DNA from: Hydrogenophaga sp.
Lineage (GTDB): Bacteria; Pseudomonadota; Gammaproteobacteria; Burkholderiales; Burkholderiaceae_C
Direction: 5' to 3'
DNA: 64,000 bases
Assembly (NCBI RefSeq): GCF_019635465.1
Contig: NZ_JAHBZK010000019.1
Location: 1-64,000, forward strand
Under the pieces are notes generated by a model, which worked only from the letters and a program-made list of their open reading frames with translations, was not told where the DNA came from and did no database searches. Each line of letters begins with the position of its first letter. Position 1 is the first letter of the stretch. Of the stretch, positions 21,301-33,300 are shown piece by piece. Position numbers and translations under genes: made by a program.

Positions 21301-22771
21301 TCTCGACGATGTGCTGCGATGCGCTGGCATTGATGCCGGCTACCGCCACCTTGTCTCGCGCTGGCTGCAAGGGTTGGCCGGGGAGGGCATGTTGCAACGC
21401 AAGGGCGACCAATTCGTCGCCGACGCACCCTTGCCTCAGCCTGACCTTGAGCAGTTGTGGGCCGATGCGGCGCCCATGTTTGCCGACAATCAGCCCTTGT
21501 TTGACTATGTGCGCCATTGCGGCGGACTGGTGGAGCCGGTGCTGCGCGGGCGCGAAAGTCCTTTGGAGACCCTGTTCCCGGGCGGCTCGTTCGAACTCGC
21601 GGAAAACCTCTATCAGCGCTCGGCCACCATGCGCTATATCAACGGCTTGGCGGCGGCTGCCTTCGATGCCATGGCCGCCACCGTGCCGTCTGGTCGACGC
21701 ATTCGCGTGCTCGAAATCGGGGGTGGTACGGGCGGCACGAGTGCTGCGGTTCTGGACGCTCTGCCGCCAGAGCGCACGCAGTACCACTTCACCGACGTGT
21801 CCGATGTGTTCCTGGACCGTGCGCGCGAGCGCTTTGCCGCTCACGGATGTTTGAGCTTTGGCCGCTTCGACATGGACGCCGATGCCGGCGCCCAGGGGTA
21901 CGCGCCCCACAGCTTCGATGCCATCGTTGCCGCCAACGCCGTGCATGCCAGCAAGGACCTGCGGGCGGCGCTGCAAACCCTGCGTGGCCTGTTGGCGCCT
22001 GGGGGCACCGTGGTGCTGGTGGAGTCAACCACGCACCTGGACTGGTTCGACATGACCACGGGTTTGATCGAAGGTTGGCAGCATTTCGCTGACGACCTGC
22101 GTGGCGACAACCCCTTGCTGGCTCCGGCGACCTGGTTGCAGGCGCTGCGCGAGGCTGGCTTCGAGCATGCCGGCGCCTGGCCGCCTGCCGGCTCACCAGC
22201 CGAGGTGCTGGGCCAGCACCTCATCGTGGCACGCGTGCCGGGCGAGGGCGGCAGCGGGCTCGCGCCAGCAGAGGCGCCAAGTGCTCAGGCGGCTGATGTG
22301 CCGGCGGCGCGCGCCAGTGCACAGGAACTCGCGGCGGGCTTCGTGCAGCGTCTGCGCGACGCACTACCTGCGGAGCAGGAGGATCTGCTGCGTGAATTCG
22401 TGCGCGAAAGGGTGGTCCGGGTGCTGCGCCTCGGTTCGGATAACCCACCGGGCAGGCACGATAGGCTGATGGACTTGGGTTTTGATTCCCTCATGGCGGT
22501 GCAATTGCGCAATCAGCTCGGTACTGGCCTGGGGCTGGACAAGCCGTTGCCAGCGACCGTGATGTTCGATCACCCGACCATCGAAGCTTTGGCCCGGTAC
22601 CTGAGGGCTCGGGTCGTGCCCGAAGGCACCGCTACGCCCGCCACGGCGGTTGAGCCGATCGCGGCCACGACGCTCCCGGCGTCGCCTGTGCTGGGTGAGG
22701 CCACCGTGGCTGCCATGAGTGATGCCGACATCGAGGCGCTGTTGCTGGCGCGGCTGGATCCGAAGACATGA
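18344..22771 (+). CDS. Type I PKS, module 3: KS-AT-cMT-ACP (no reductive domains)
   Basis: 1475 aa. The N-terminal docking coil LSPVKRALLEIRELKAQL precedes a KS with Cys209. AT Ser660 is in GHSLGE with HAAH (760-763), closest to malonyl-type HAFH but altered at the third position. After the AT comes a roughly 450-residue C-methyltransferase with a helical N-terminal subdomain (about 930-1100) and the SAM-binding motif VLEIGGGTGG at about 1122. The ACP Ser is 1382 in GFDSL. There is no KR, DH or ER and no room for one, so this module should leave a beta-ketone flanked by a new alpha-methyl. The C-terminal tail MSDADIEALLLARL is the acidic docking element. The gene overlaps both neighbours by 4 bases (ATGA). 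It is the only non-reducing module of the seven. Confidence 0.95.
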   Translation: MTMNDPLNAEALSPVKRALLEIRELKAQLARAQGAAHEPLAIVGMAMRLPGGVKDAAGLAELLWQGRDAIDVVPPDRWSLDELLSDDPDAPGRMTTRHGGFIDNVDRFDAEFFGISPREAASMDPQQRLLLEVAWEALEDAGQAPSSLAGSRTGVYLGISNNDYGRALFGHRELIDAYFSTGNAFSVASGRMSYVLGLQGPSVAVDTACSSSLVALHLACQGLRLGECDSALVGAVNLILTPEMNINFSRARMMAADGRCKTFDAAADGYVRGEGCVVLVVRRLRDAQARGDRVLAVIRGSAINQDGRSGGLTAPNGPAQEDVIRAALASARVSPGDIGYVEAHGTGTPLGDPIEVGALGAVLGSARDANHRLLIGSVKTNIGHLEAAAGLAGVAKVVLALQRGQIPPHLHFHQGNPHIDWSAWPLAVPTVTTPWEPINGRRLAGVSAFGFSGTNAHVVLEQAPADASPMKCEAPQPDTCVLALSARYEGALQELARRHRQALAAPGVSLADLCFTANAGRTHFAHRLAVRANNPARMIEGLQAYLDGRDDEAVLYGHADGPSSPSVAFLFTGQGAQYAGMGRALYERFPVFRASMDACNAALVQHLDRGLLELLYAADAQEAPIDDTAYAQPVTFAIEVSLAALWRSWGIEPVALLGHSLGEYAAACVAGAMSLEDGLRAVAARGRLTQALPADGAMAAVFASQAIVEEAVVAEGDALTIAAYNGPAHFVISGAREAVFAAQERLEKQGVRVKPLRVPHAAHSSLIEPALPGLREVMGTVHWSPPAVALVSNLTGDWVGPEQLADPDYWVQHMRQPVRFAQAMQVLLRQGITHFVEVGPHPVLLGMGAECAAGTTAQWLPSLHRERGGGEDMLEGLQRLYASGAVVDWAGFDSGQMRQRVAAPVYPFRAVRHWMDVVGEPPAATTGRSWSEISQLLDRVANSGPLDLDVRSYPAKWDRLRTITRAHAVHTLRAAGLFLRPGESHDLDDVLRCAGIDAGYRHLVSRWLQGLAGEGMLQRKGDQFVADAPLPQPDLEQLWADAAPMFADNQPLFDYVRHCGGLVEPVLRGRESPLETLFPGGSFELAENLYQRSATMRYINGLAAAAFDAMAATVPSGRRIRVLEIGGGTGGTSAAVLDALPPERTQYHFTDVSDVFLDRARERFAAHGCLSFGRFDMDADAGAQGYAPHSFDAIVAANAVHASKDLRAALQTLRGLLAPGGTVVLVESTTHLDWFDMTTGLIEGWQHFADDLRGDNPLLAPATWLQALREAGFEHAGAWPPAGSPAEVLGQHLIVARVPGEGGSGLAPAEAPSAQAADVPAARASAQELAAGFVQRLRDALPAEQEDLLREFVRERVVRVLRLGSDNPPGRHDRLMDLGFDSLMAVQLRNQLGTGLGLDKPLPATVMFDHPTIEALARYLRARVVPEGTATPATAVEPIAATTLPASPVLGEATVAAMSDADIEALLLARLDPKT

Positions 22772-25700
22772 CGGACAAGCACCCGCCGCCACCTGCAACG
22801 ACCGAGCCAGGGTTGTCCCCGCTCAAACGCGCCTTTCTTGCACTGGAGGCGGCGCAGGCGCGCGTGGCCACGCTGGAAGCCGCCGCCAGCGAGCCCATCG
22901 CCGTCATTGGCCTGGGCTGCCGTGTGCCTGGCGGAGGCAACGACGCCGAGAGCTTCTGGCGGCTGATGCGAGACGGGGTGGACGCCATAGGCCCTCTGCC
23001 CGCTGACCGGTGGGACACCGACGCCCTGTACGACCCCGATCCCGATGCGCCAGGACGCATCGCCACCCGCAATGGCGGGTTCATCGGACCGGTCGACGGC
23101 TTTGATGCCGGTCTTTTCGGCATCGTGCCGCGCGAAGCCCAGGGCATGGACCCGCAGCAGCGCTTGCTGCTCGAAGTCGCCTGGGAGGCCCTGGAGCACG
23201 CAGGCATGGCGCCCGACAGACTCGAAGGCACGCCCACAGGTGTGTATGTGGGCGTGACCGCCAGCGACTACGCCTACATGCAGCTCATGAGCGGCGATCG
23301 CAAGTTGCTTGACGCGCACTTCACCTCGGGCATTGCACACAGCATCCACTCGGGTCGGCTGTCTTACCTGCTCGGGCTGCAAGGGCCCAGCCTCACGGTG
23401 GACACGGCCTGCTCGTCTTCACTGGTGGCGATTCACCTTGCCTGCCAGGCTTTGCGCGCGCGTGATTGCCGCATGGCGCTGGCCGGTGGTGTCAATCTCA
23501 TCCTTTCTCCCGATATCTTCATTGCCTTGTCGCATGCGCGCATGCTCGCGCCCGATGGCCGCTGCAAGACCTTCGATGCTGCCGCCGACGGCTTCGCGCG
23601 GGGTGAAGGTTGTGGCGTGGTGGTGCTCAAGCGGCTGAGCGACGCGCAGGCCGATGGCGATCGGGTGCTGGCGGTGATCCGCGGGAGTGCGGTCAACCAG
23701 GATGGCCCCAGCAGCGGCCTCACGGCACCGAATGGCCCGGCGCAGGAGGCCGTGGTGCGCGAGGCACTGGCCCGCGCAGGCTTGACGCCGGATGCTGTGA
23801 GCTACATCGAAGCCCACGGCACGGGTACCCAACTCGGTGACCCGCTGGAGGTACAGGCGTTGGGACAGGTGTTCGGTGCCAACCGCCAGCAGCCTTTGTG
23901 GTTGGGTTCGGTGAAAACCAACCTGGGCCACCTGGAGGCTGCCGCTGGCGTCACCGGCCTGATCAAGCTGGTGCTGTCGCTTCGGAATCAGCAGATTCCA
24001 GCGCACCTGCATTTCCGGCAACCCAGCCCGCATATCCCTTGGGACGAATTCGCACTGCGCGTGCCCACCGCGCTGACACCCTGGGAGCCCATCAATGGGC
24101 GCCGCATCGCTGGTGTGAGCTCCTTTGGTTTCAGTGGCACCAATGCACATATCGTTGTCGAAGAGGCCCCGCCGCCTGCAGTGCCAGTTCCCCGCGACGG
24201 CGTCGGGCGGCAGCACCTGTTCGTGCTGTCGGCGCGCGACGAAGTGGCGTTGGCGGCCCACGCGGGCCGATTGGCAAAGGCTCTCGAAGGTCAGCCCGAC
24301 GCCTTGCTTGCAGACGCCTGCTTCACCGCGGCGATCGGGCGGGCGGCGCTGCCGCAGCGGGCGATCGTTTTGTCGCGCAGCATGGGCGAACTGGTCGTGG
24401 GTCTGCGGGCATTGGCTGCCGGAGAAGAAGCGCCCGGCCTGCGCACTGCACGCATAAGCAGGCGCGATCCGGCGCGCATCGCCTGGCTGTTCACTGGGCA
24501 AGGCGCGCAATACGCGGGCATGGGGCGCGCGCTGTATGAGCGCGAGCCGGTCTTTCGCGAGGCGATGGATGCCTGCGCGGCCGTGCTCGATGAACTCTTG
24601 CCACAGCCGCTGCTTGATGTGGTCTTCGGCTCGTCCGGTACACCGATCGACGAAACCGCTTTCACCCAACCGGCGCTGTTTTCGCTCGAGTACGCGCTCG
24701 CGCAGCTGTGGCAGCACTGGGGCATCGTACCCGATGCACTCATCGGCCATTCGGTTGGTGAGCTGGTGGCCGCCTGTGTTGCGGGGGTCATGTCTTTGCC
24801 GCAGGCACTGGCGCTGGTCGCCGAGCGCGGCAGGTTGATGCAGTCCCTGCCTGCGGGTGGCGGGATGGCAGCGGTGTTTGCGCCCGAATCCCTGGTGGCG
24901 CAGGCCATCGCGGCATGCTCGACGCGCGTATCCGTTGCCGCAGTCAACGGACCGGCGCAGACCGTGATAGCCGGACCGATCGACGATTTGCGAGCGGTGT
25001 GCGAGACCTTCGCCGCGCAGTCTGTACGCACCCAGTTGCTGCCCGTCTCGCATGCGTTTCACTCGCCTCTGGTCGAGCCGGTACTGGATGCGTTCGAGCG
25101 GGCCGCCAGTTCGATGGTCCTTTCCAGGCCGCGCGTGCGACTGGTGTCCAACCTCACCGGGGCTTGGGCCGAGTCGCAGGAGGTGTCTCGGGCGGGCTAT
25201 TGGCGTCGACATGTGCGGGAAGCCGTGCGTTTTGCCGACGGTCTCCAAACGCTGGTCAGCGCCTCGCCTCAGGTATGCATTGAGCTGGGCCCGCAGCCGA
25301 CACTGCTGGGATTTGCCGAAGCCACGCTGGGAGAAGCTGCGCCGACGCTGGTTCCGTCTCTGCGCAAGGGCCGCGACGATCATGACCAGCTCGCGGAGTC
25401 CCTGGGGGCCTTGTTCCTTGCGGGCGCCACGCCGGACTGGCGCGCGGTGTGGTCGTCATCCGGGGCGTCGCTGATCGATCTTCCGTCCTACCCATTCCAG
25501 CGTGAGCGGCATTGGTTCCGCGCCCGTGCAACGCAGCCGGCGGCCGCGGGGCGAGAGACCAATCACCCACTGCTCGGCAAGCGCCTGCGTTCTGCCGCTC
25601 GCGACCTGGTGTGTTTTGAGCAAGTCATGAGCGCCGACGCGGTGCGCTGGCTCGCCGATCACCAGGTCAACGGGCGAGCCATCCTGCCGGCCACCGGCTT

Positions 25701-28700
25701 TCTCGATCTGGCGCTGGCCGCCAGCCGCGAGCTGTGTGGTCGGCCACGTGCGCTGCTCGACGTGGTCATTCTCGAGCCGCTGGCGTTCGCCGACGGCGAG
25801 GTGCGCACGGTGCAGCTGGTGCTGCGACGCGGCCAGGCCCAGGTTGAAGAATTCAGCGTTCTGTCCCAGGCGACCGATGCCGCAGAGGACGACTGGCAAC
25901 TGCACGTGCAGGGGCACTATGGCGAATCCGAAGCCCTGGCCGGGCCGCCATCTGCGCCAGATGACGCCTTGCGAGCGCGTTGCAGCGAGCGAATCGAGCA
26001 GCAGGAACACTTGAGGCGACTGCATGAGCGAGGTCTGGTGTTCGGGCCCAGCCTGCATGGCCTGTCCGTCGTCTACCGCGGTGAAGCCGAGGCGCTGGGG
26101 GAGGTTGAGTTGCCCGCCGCAGCCGATGCCGCCAGCTATGTGATTCACCCGGCCCTGCTCGATGCCTGTCTGCAGGTGATGGCTGCGGCGCTGCCCCAGG
26201 GTACCGCTGCAGGTCGTGCCTACTTGCCCATGGCCATCGAACACATGCAATGGGTGCGCACGCCAGGCCTCAGGGTGACCAGCCAAGTGCGCGTGAGTAC
26301 CACAGATGCAGTGGCTGGCACGCTCAAGGCCGACGTGGAGGTGTTCGACGAGGCAGGCCTTGTGGCAAGGCTGAAAGGCATCGCGTTGCGACCCGTCAGC
26401 GCCAGCACCGCTCCGGTCTACAGCGTCGAATGGCCGCGCGCGCCCGACGCGTCCTGGATCCCCGCGCCCGCAGAGCTGGCCGCGCAGGCCGGACCCGCAC
26501 TCGATGCGCTGGCGCATGAGCATGGCCTCGACGACTACCACGAGGCTTTCCTCGCGTTGGAGCAACTGAGCGCGCACTGGATCCAGCGTGCACTGTGCGA
26601 ACTCGGCTGGCAGCCCGCGGTGGGCGATTCGGTGCAGGCCGACCTCCTTGCCCTCGAGCTCGGCATTGCGGCGCGTTTTCACCGATTGTTGCCCCAGCTC
26701 CTGGGCATCCTGTCAGAAGATGGCCTGTTGCGCGCCGATGGCACTGGCTGGCGGGTGTTGCGCTGGCCCGCCCCGCAAGATCCGATGCGGGCCGTGCCCG
26801 CGCTGTTGGAGCGCCACCCGGCTTCGCGGCCGCGTATCCAGTTGACGGCCCGGTGTGGCGAGGTCCTGTCCGGCATCCTGCGCGGCGAGGTCGACCCGCT
26901 GCACCGACTGTTCCCCGACGGATCGGCCGAGCTTGCTGAAGCGTTGTACCGCGACGCACCCGAGGCGCGGGCCTACAACCAACTGGTGCGCGAGACGGTC
27001 AGCGTGGCCCTGCGTCGCTTGCCCGTCGGGCAACGGTTGCGCGTGCTTGAAGTGGGCGGTGGCACAGGCGGCACCACGGCATGGTTGGCGCCCGCGTTGC
27101 CGGCTGAGCGCTGTGACTACCTGTTTACTGATGTCGGCCCGTCGATGGTGCTGCGCGCCAAGGAGAAGTTCGCGGCTCACGCATTCATGGAGTTCCAGGT
27201 GCTCGATCTCGAGCAGGACTTCAATGCGCAGGGCCTGGGTGAGCGGTGTTTCGACCTTGTGATTGCCTCCAATGTGGTTCACGCCACTGCCGACTTGCGG
27301 CGAACGCTGGGAAGAATCCAGTCCGTGCTCGCGCCCGGTGGCACGCTCTTGATGCTCGAGGTCGCTGGCCACGAACGCTGGATCGACATCACCTTTGGAC
27401 TGACCGAAGGTTGGTGGCTGTTCACCGACACGGATCTGCGACCCGACCAGCCGCTGCTCACGCGCCAGACCTGGTTGTCCTTGCTCGACTCGATGGGCTT
27501 CGAAGCGGCGGCTGTGGATACCCCGCATGCGCGTTCCCGCGAGGTCCTTCTGGCCGCTCGTCAGCCAGTGCAGCAAGCCGCGGCCTTCTCCGGAACGGGC
27601 GACTGGCTGTTGCTGGTCGACGACACGGGTGTCGGTCAAGTGCTGGCACAGCGGTTGCGTGAGGCTGGGCAGCGGGTGCAAGTGGCCCCGGCCAACGGGG
27701 ACACGGCCAGCCTGCAGCGGGCACTGACGGATGCAACCGGATCGTGGCGAGGCATCGTCCACCTGGGGATGCTCGATGTCCCCGAGCAGGTTGGCGTCGG
27801 TGCAGCCGTCGCGGCTGTGCGTCCCTCACTTGCCTCACTGCTTGCGCTCGTGCAGTCGCTGGGTGCGTCGTCATTCGTCACTGCCCCGAGGTTGTGGATG
27901 GTGACCTGCGGCGCTCAGGCCGTGGCCACTCTGGACGATGTGGCACCTGGGCAGGCCGCGGGCTGGGGATTGGGGAGGGTGATCGCGCTGGAACACCCCG
28001 AGTGGGGCACGCGGTGCGTGGATATTGACCCAGGGGACACGTTGGAGGACCAAGTGAGCTCGCTGTTGCGTGAACTGGCGCGTCCCGATCTTGAGGATCA
28101 GATCGCGCTGCGCGGAGCCACGCGTCACGTAGCGCGCCTCATGCCACACGACGAAGGTGGAGACGAACAGCCAGTGCGGCTGGACAAGTCACCCAGCGGT
28201 GTGCTCGACGATATCGCTCTGGTTCCCGCCGTGCGGCGCACACCTGCTGCGGGTGAGGTCGAGATTGCCGTGCTGGCAGCGGGCTTGAATTTTCGCGACA
28301 TCATGAACGCTGTCGCCATGCGCGACGACCCGGAGCCGCTGGGTGGGGAGTGTGCCGGGCGCATCGTGCGGGTGGGCGAAGGCGTGCGAGGGATGGCAGT
28401 GGGTGATGCGGTCGTCGCCACGGGCGAGGCCTGCTTTGCCAGTCACATGATCACCGACGCGCGCCATGTGGCCGCGCTGCCGCAGGGCATGGACTATGTC
28501 CAGGCGGCGACGTTGCCGTTTGCCTTCATGACGGCATGGCACGCGCTGCATGTACTGGGCGGCATGTCCAAGGGGACGCGCGTGTTGATCCATGCGGCTG
28601 CCGGCGGGGTGGGCATGGCTGCCGTTCAGTTGGCCCTGCGTGCCGGTGCCGAGATATTCGCCACGGCGGGTAGCGAGGCCAAGCGCACCGCATTGCGTGC

Positions 28701-30369
28701 GCTGGGCGTGCCCCACGTCATGGATTCGCGCTCCCTTGACTTCGCCGAGCAAGTGCAACTCGCCACGCAGGGGCGTGGGGTCGACCTCGTGCTCAACTCA
28801 CTCGCGGGTGATTTCATCGAGACCAGCGTACGTTGCCTGGCGAGCGATGGGGCGTTTCTGGAGATCGGCAAACGCGACATCTGGACTGCCGAGCGTTTCA
28901 TTCAGGAGCGTCCGCAGGCGCGGTACCACGCGATCGATCTCAATGCACAGCGCTATGAGAATCCGGTGGCTGCTCAAGCCTTGTTCAGGCAAGTGATTGC
29001 CTTGGCCAATGCTGGCGAGATTTCGGCGTTGCCGCACCACACCTTTGACCTGAGTCGTGGTGCCCAGGCGTTTCGTTTCATGGCTCAGGCCCGCCACATC
29101 GGCAAGGTCGTGCTCACGCGCCACGACTCGCTGTCGGCCTCGATGGAAATGCTGGCGGCGGACGCCAGCTATCTGGTCACCGGTGGCCTGTCCGGCCTGG
29201 GGCTGATCACTGCTGCCAGGCTGGCCGAGCGGGGTGCTCGCCATCTGGTGCTGGTCGGCCGGCGGGCGCCCGGCGATGCGGCACTCTCGCAGCTCGACCG
29301 GCTGCGAGCGCTGGGCGTTCAGGTCACTGTGGTGCAGGCCGACATGTCGCGCGCTGACGAGGTCGCACGCGTGCTGGCCAGCATCGAGCCGGCGCACCCA
29401 TTGCGCGGCGTGATTCATTCGGCGGGTGTGCTCGACGACGGTGCGCTGCAGCAGCAGACCTGGTCGCGCTTTCAGGTACCGCTGGGACCGAAAGTGGAGG
29501 GCGCCTGGGCGTTGCATCGGTTGACCCAGGCCATGCCACTGGACTTCTTCGTGCTCTATTCGTCGATTGCCGGCACGCTGGGGTCCTCCGGACAGGGCAA
29601 TCACGCGGCGGCAAATGCCTTCATGGATGCCTTGGCGGCGCATCGGCGCGCGCTGGGCCTGCCGGGGATGAGCATCGCCTGGGGCGCATGGAGCGAAGTG
29701 GGCGCTGCTGCCGATCGCTCGGTTGGGCAACGCGTCGGCGATCGAGGGATTCACTCAATCGCGCCAAGCCAGGGACTGGACTGGCTGCAGGATCTGATGC
29801 GTGGCGGCGGCGTGCAGGTTGCGGTGTTTCCGGTCGACTGGGAGCGCTTCCTGGAAAACGGCGCTTCCCCGATGCTGGCGCACCTGCGCTCTGCCCGGCG
29901 CAGCCTCGCGCCGCGGACCAGCGTTTCTTCTGCGCCCGCAGGCGGGGCCGTGTTGGCCGATGACCTGCGACTGGCGTCGCCCGAGCAGCGCGGCGAACGT
30001 TTGCTGGCCTTTGTGGGGGAGCATGTGGCGCGCGTGGTCGACGTCGCAGATCCCCGCCGCATCGACCCCCGCCAGCCGCTGAACGAAATGGGGCTGGATT
30101 CGCTGATGGCGGTTGACCTGCGCAACCGTCTGTCCAAAGACCTCGGACTGGCGCGCAGCCTGCCGGCCACACTGGTTTTTGACTACCCAACGCTGGAGGC
30201 CCTGGCGGCCTACATCGACCAGCTTTTGATACCGCAGGAACCGGTGCAACCGAGTGCGGCCGCCAGCGCATCGACCCAATCTGTGGCCGTCGATGCGGTC
30301 GAAGCCATCGATGACCTCAGCGATGACGAGATCGAGGCCATGTTCGCCAAGAAGTTGCAGAGAAAGTAA
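22768..30369 (+). CDS. Type I PKS, module 4: KS-AT-DH-cMT-ER-KR-ACP
   Basis: 2533 aa, the largest protein in the window. It opens with the docking coil [20 protein letters not shown] Cys215; AT Ser662 with a HAFH motif, so malonyl-CoA is expected. The DH has H965 in HxxxGxxxxP and D1132 in DACLQ. The cMT has the SAM motif [12 protein letters not shown] at about 1426. The ER has [12 protein letters not shown] near 1940. The KR starts near 2133 ([12 protein letters not shown]), with VLDD. At the position of the catalytic Tyr there is His2279 ([11 protein letters not shown]), although Ser, Lys and Asn of the site remain. ACP Ser2445 is in GLDSL. The predicted output is an alpha-methyl, fully reduced extension. 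The C-terminal [14 protein letters not shown] is a docking tail. The stop is followed after 4 bases by the next ATG. Confidence 0.96.
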   Translation: MTDKHPPPPATTEPGLSPLKRAFLALEAAQARVATLEAAASEPIAVIGLGCRVPGGGNDAESFWRLMRDGVDAIGPLPADRWDTDALYDPDPDAPGRIATRNGGFIGPVDGFDAGLFGIVPREAQGMDPQQRLLLEVAWEALEHAGMAPDRLEGTPTGVYVGVTASDYAYMQLMSGDRKLLDAHFTSGIAHSIHSGRLSYLLGLQGPSLTVDTACSSSLVAIHLACQALRARDCRMALAGGVNLILSPDIFIALSHARMLAPDGRCKTFDAAADGFARGEGCGVVVLKRLSDAQADGDRVLAVIRGSAVNQDGPSSGLTAPNGPAQEAVVREALARAGLTPDAVSYIEAHGTGTQLGDPLEVQALGQVFGANRQQPLWLGSVKTNLGHLEAAAGVTGLIKLVLSLRNQQIPAHLHFRQPSPHIPWDEFALRVPTALTPWEPINGRRIAGVSSFGFSGTNAHIVVEEAPPPAVPVPRDGVGRQHLFVLSARDEVALAAHAGRLAKALEGQPDALLADACFTAAIGRAALPQRAIVLSRSMGELVVGLRALAAGEEAPGLRTARISRRDPARIAWLFTGQGAQYAGMGRALYEREPVFREAMDACAAVLDELLPQPLLDVVFGSSGTPIDETAFTQPALFSLEYALAQLWQHWGIVPDALIGHSVGELVAACVAGVMSLPQALALVAERGRLMQSLPAGGGMAAVFAPESLVAQAIAACSTRVSVAAVNGPAQTVIAGPIDDLRAVCETFAAQSVRTQLLPVSHAFHSPLVEPVLDAFERAASSMVLSRPRVRLVSNLTGAWAESQEVSRAGYWRRHVREAVRFADGLQTLVSASPQVCIELGPQPTLLGFAEATLGEAAPTLVPSLRKGRDDHDQLAESLGALFLAGATPDWRAVWSSSGASLIDLPSYPFQRERHWFRARATQPAAAGRETNHPLLGKRLRSAARDLVCFEQVMSADAVRWLADHQVNGRAILPATGFLDLALAASRELCGRPRALLDVVILEPLAFADGEVRTVQLVLRRGQAQVEEFSVLSQATDAAEDDWQLHVQGHYGESEALAGPPSAPDDALRARCSERIEQQEHLRRLHERGLVFGPSLHGLSVVYRGEAEALGEVELPAAADAASYVIHPALLDACLQVMAAALPQGTAAGRAYLPMAIEHMQWVRTPGLRVTSQVRVSTTDAVAGTLKADVEVFDEAGLVARLKGIALRPVSASTAPVYSVEWPRAPDASWIPAPAELAAQAGPALDALAHEHGLDDYHEAFLALEQLSAHWIQRALCELGWQPAVGDSVQADLLALELGIAARFHRLLPQLLGILSEDGLLRADGTGWRVLRWPAPQDPMRAVPALLERHPASRPRIQLTARCGEVLSGILRGEVDPLHRLFPDGSAELAEALYRDAPEARAYNQLVRETVSVALRRLPVGQRLRVLEVGGGTGGTTAWLAPALPAERCDYLFTDVGPSMVLRAKEKFAAHAFMEFQVLDLEQDFNAQGLGERCFDLVIASNVVHATADLRRTLGRIQSVLAPGGTLLMLEVAGHERWIDITFGLTEGWWLFTDTDLRPDQPLLTRQTWLSLLDSMGFEAAAVDTPHARSREVLLAARQPVQQAAAFSGTGDWLLLVDDTGVGQVLAQRLREAGQRVQVAPANGDTASLQRALTDATGSWRGIVHLGMLDVPEQVGVGAAVAAVRPSLASLLALVQSLGASSFVTAPRLWMVTCGAQAVATLDDVAPGQAAGWGLGRVIALEHPEWGTRCVDIDPGDTLEDQVSSLLRELARPDLEDQIALRGATRHVARLMPHDEGGDEQPVRLDKSPSGVLDDIALVPAVRRTPAAGEVEIAVLAAGLNFRDIMNAVAMRDDPEPLGGECAGRIVRVGEGVRGMAVGDAVVATGEACFASHMITDARHVAALPQGMDYVQAATLPFAFMTAWHALHVLGGMSKGTRVLIHAAAGGVGMAAVQLALRAGAEIFATAGSEAKRTALRALGVPHVMDSRSLDFAEQVQLATQGRGVDLVLNSLAGDFIETSVRCLASDGAFLEIGKRDIWTAERFIQERPQARYHAIDLNAQRYENPVAAQALFRQVIALANAGEISALPHHTFDLSRGAQAFRFMAQARHIGKVVLTRHDSLSASMEMLAADASYLVTGGLSGLGLITAARLAERGARHLVLVGRRAPGDAALSQLDRLRALGVQVTVVQADMSRADEVARVLASIEPAHPLRGVIHSAGVLDDGALQQQTWSRFQVPLGPKVEGAWALHRLTQAMPLDFFVLYSSIAGTLGSSGQGNHAAANAFMDALAAHRRALGLPGMSIAWGAWSEVGAAADRSVGQRVGDRGIHSIAPSQGLDWLQDLMRGGGVQVAVFPVDWERFLENGASPMLAHLRSARRSLAPRTSVSSAPAGGAVLADDLRLASPEQRGERLLAFVGEHVARVVDVADPRRIDPRQPLNEMGLDSLMAVDLRNRLSKDLGLARSLPATLVFDYPTLEALAAYIDQLLIPQEPVQPSAAASASTQSVAVDAVEAIDDLSDDEIEAMFAKKLQRK

Positions 30370-30373
30370 AGGC

Positions 30374-33300
30374 ATGTCGGATTTCCTCGAACGCATCAGC
30401 CACTTTTCGCCCAAGCGCCTGGCGCTGTTGGCCGATCAGTTGCAGAGTCGCGTGCTGGCACTGGAGGGCGAACTTGCCAAGGGAAGTTCACGCGATCCGA
30501 TCGCCATCGTCGGTATCGGTTGCCGCTTCCCGGGTGGCGCCGACACGCCGGAAGGTTTCTGGGAACAGTTGCGCGACGGCGTGGATGCCATCACCGAAGT
30601 GCCGGCCCAACGGTGGGCGATCAACGACTACTTTGATCCCGATCCCGACGCCGCAGGCCGCATGAACACCCGCTGGGGCGGCTTTGTGGGCGATGTCGAC
30701 GGCTTCGACCCGCACTTCTTTGGCATTTCACCGCGTGAGGCACGCAGCATGGATCCACAGCAACGCTTGTTGCTGGAGGTCACCTGGCGCGCGCTGGAAC
30801 ACGCCGGAATTGCGGCTGATCGGATTGAGGGCAGTCGCACCGGCGTCTTTGTTGGCATGTCCGCTGGCGACTACTTTCAGATGCTGCGCGACGGCGGCGC
30901 CGAGCATTTCGATGCCTACACAGCCTCCGGGATTGCGCACAGCATTGCGTCCGGTCGGCTGTCCTATGTGTTGGGTGCGCGTGGCCCAAGCCTGTCGATA
31001 GACACCGCATGTTCTTCATCGTTGGTTGCCATCCATGAAGCGGTGCAGAGCCTGCGCCGCGGCGAGTGCGACGCTGCGCTGGCTGGAGGCGTCAACCTGA
31101 TCCTGACACCTGATGTGAGCGTGGCACTGTCGCGCGCTCACATGATGGCGCCCGACGGGCGTTGCAAGGCCTTCGATGCCCGCGCCGACGGCTTCGTGCG
31201 CAGCGAGGGATGCGCTGTGCTGGTGCTCAAGCGCCTTGCCGACGCGAAGGCCGATGGCGATCGGATCGTGGCTCTGATCCGAGGCTCAGCTATCAATCAG
31301 GATGGCCGCAGCAACGGTCTGACCGCACCCAACGGTCCTTCACAGGAGGCAGTACTTCGCGACGCGCTGGCCGATGCGGGGGTTCAGCCTGCGCAAGTGG
31401 GCTTTGTCGAGGCCCATGGCACGGGCACCTCGTTGGGTGATCCGATCGAGGTGCAAGCGCTGGCCCGAGTGCTGGGCGAAGGGCGCGCTGCACAACATCC
31501 GCTGCTCATCGGTTCGGTCAAGGCCAATGTCGGTCACATGGAGGCTGCGGCCGGTGTGGGCGGCGTGGTCAAGTTGGCCATGGCATTGCGTCATGGACAG
31601 GTTCCCGGCCAGTTGCACCTGAGCTCGCTCAACCCTTACATCCCATGGGATGAGCTGGCGGTTCGTGTGCCGACTGCACTGTCCCCTTGGCCAGAGGTCA
31701 GCACAGGCCCACGCATTGGCGGCGTGAGCTCCTTTGGTTTCAGCGGAACGAACGTGCACCTGGTGCTTGAAGAGGCACCCGAACCCGCACCATTCGAGCC
31801 GGCGGACGGCGCAGATCGCACGCAGCACCTTCTGGCCTTGTCGGCGCGCAGCGACGTCGCTCTGCGCGCCCTGGCCAGCGTCCATGCCGATGCGCTGGAC
31901 GGCACGTCGTTGGCCGACCTCGCATTCAGCGCGCACACCGGGCGCGCCCATTTTCCGCATCGTTTGACGGTGGTGGCCGCGTCGGCACATGACGCGGCGC
32001 AAGCGCTGCGTGCCCATGCGGCGGGCACCGATGCCCCCGGGGCGGTGGCCGCCGTGGCGGGTCCTCGCGCACCCCGGGTGGCTTTTCTGTTCACCGGTCA
32101 GGGCGCGCAGTATGTGGGCATGTCGCGCGGGCTGTACGAAACCGAACCCGTGTTCCGCCGTGAGCTCGATCGATGCGCCGCCTGGCTTGACACCCGGCTG
32201 TCGCGGCCGCTGTTGCCTGTGCTGTTCGGCCTGCAGCCTGATGCCGCGGCCGATGCACTCGATGACACGGCCTTCACGCAGCCGGCACTGTTCGCGCTCG
32301 AATATGCACTGGCCCGCCTTTGGATGTCCTGGGGTGTGAGGCCATCCATGGTGATGGGGCACAGCGTCGGTGAGTACGTCGCGGCATGTATTGCCGATGT
32401 GCTGACGCTCGAAGAGGCGTTGCTGCTGATCAGCGAGCGTGGACGCCTCATGGGGCAGCTGCCGCGCAATGGCGCGATGCTCTCGATCGCTGCTGACGAG
32501 GCACGCGTGCAGGGTTTGATTGCGGGGCTTTCTGATGCGCTGTCCATTGCGGCGGTCAACGGGCCGCACAGCGTTGTCATTTCGGGCCTGGCAAGCGCTG
32601 TCGAGGCGGTGGAGTTGCAGTGCCGCGCCGATGGCCTGGAGACCACCCGGCTCAAGGTCTCGCACGCTTTTCACTCGCCACTGATGGAGCCCATGCTGGC
32701 CGAGTTTGCGCAGGTGGTGTCGACGGTGCAATTGCGCTCACCTCGGATTGCGCTGATTTCAAACCTCAACGGGCGCCCGGCAGCGGCAGAGATCACGCAA
32801 CCCGCCTACTGGTGCGAGCACGTTCGCGCCGCGGTGCGTTTCGCCCCGGCGGTGCAGGCCATGGTGGAGGCTGGCGTCGGGGCCTTCCTGGAGATTGGCC
32901 CGCATCCCGTGCTCGTTGGCATGGGGCAGGACTGCGTGCCGCAAGGCGAAGGGACCTGGCTCGCCTCGCTGCGGCGCGGCCGGGACGACACGGAGCAGAT
33001 GCTGGGTTCACTGGCTTGCCTCTACGGCCTCGGCGTAGCCATCGACTGGGTGGCTTTTGACTCGGGCCGCGCGCGCCAGCGCGTACCGGTGCCTCACTAC
33101 CCCTTCCAGCGAGAGCGTTTCTGGGCACCCGACGATCACACGAACTCGCGGATTCGTGGTGCAGATCGAGTGGCGCAGGCACCGGGCCTGCCTGGTCGAG
33201 AAATCGCCCAGTCCCTGACCCCCGATCGTCTGGTCGAGGCCCACCTGGGACCTTCGCTGCAACCCTGGCTGAGCGATCACCGCATTCTGGGCACTGTGCT

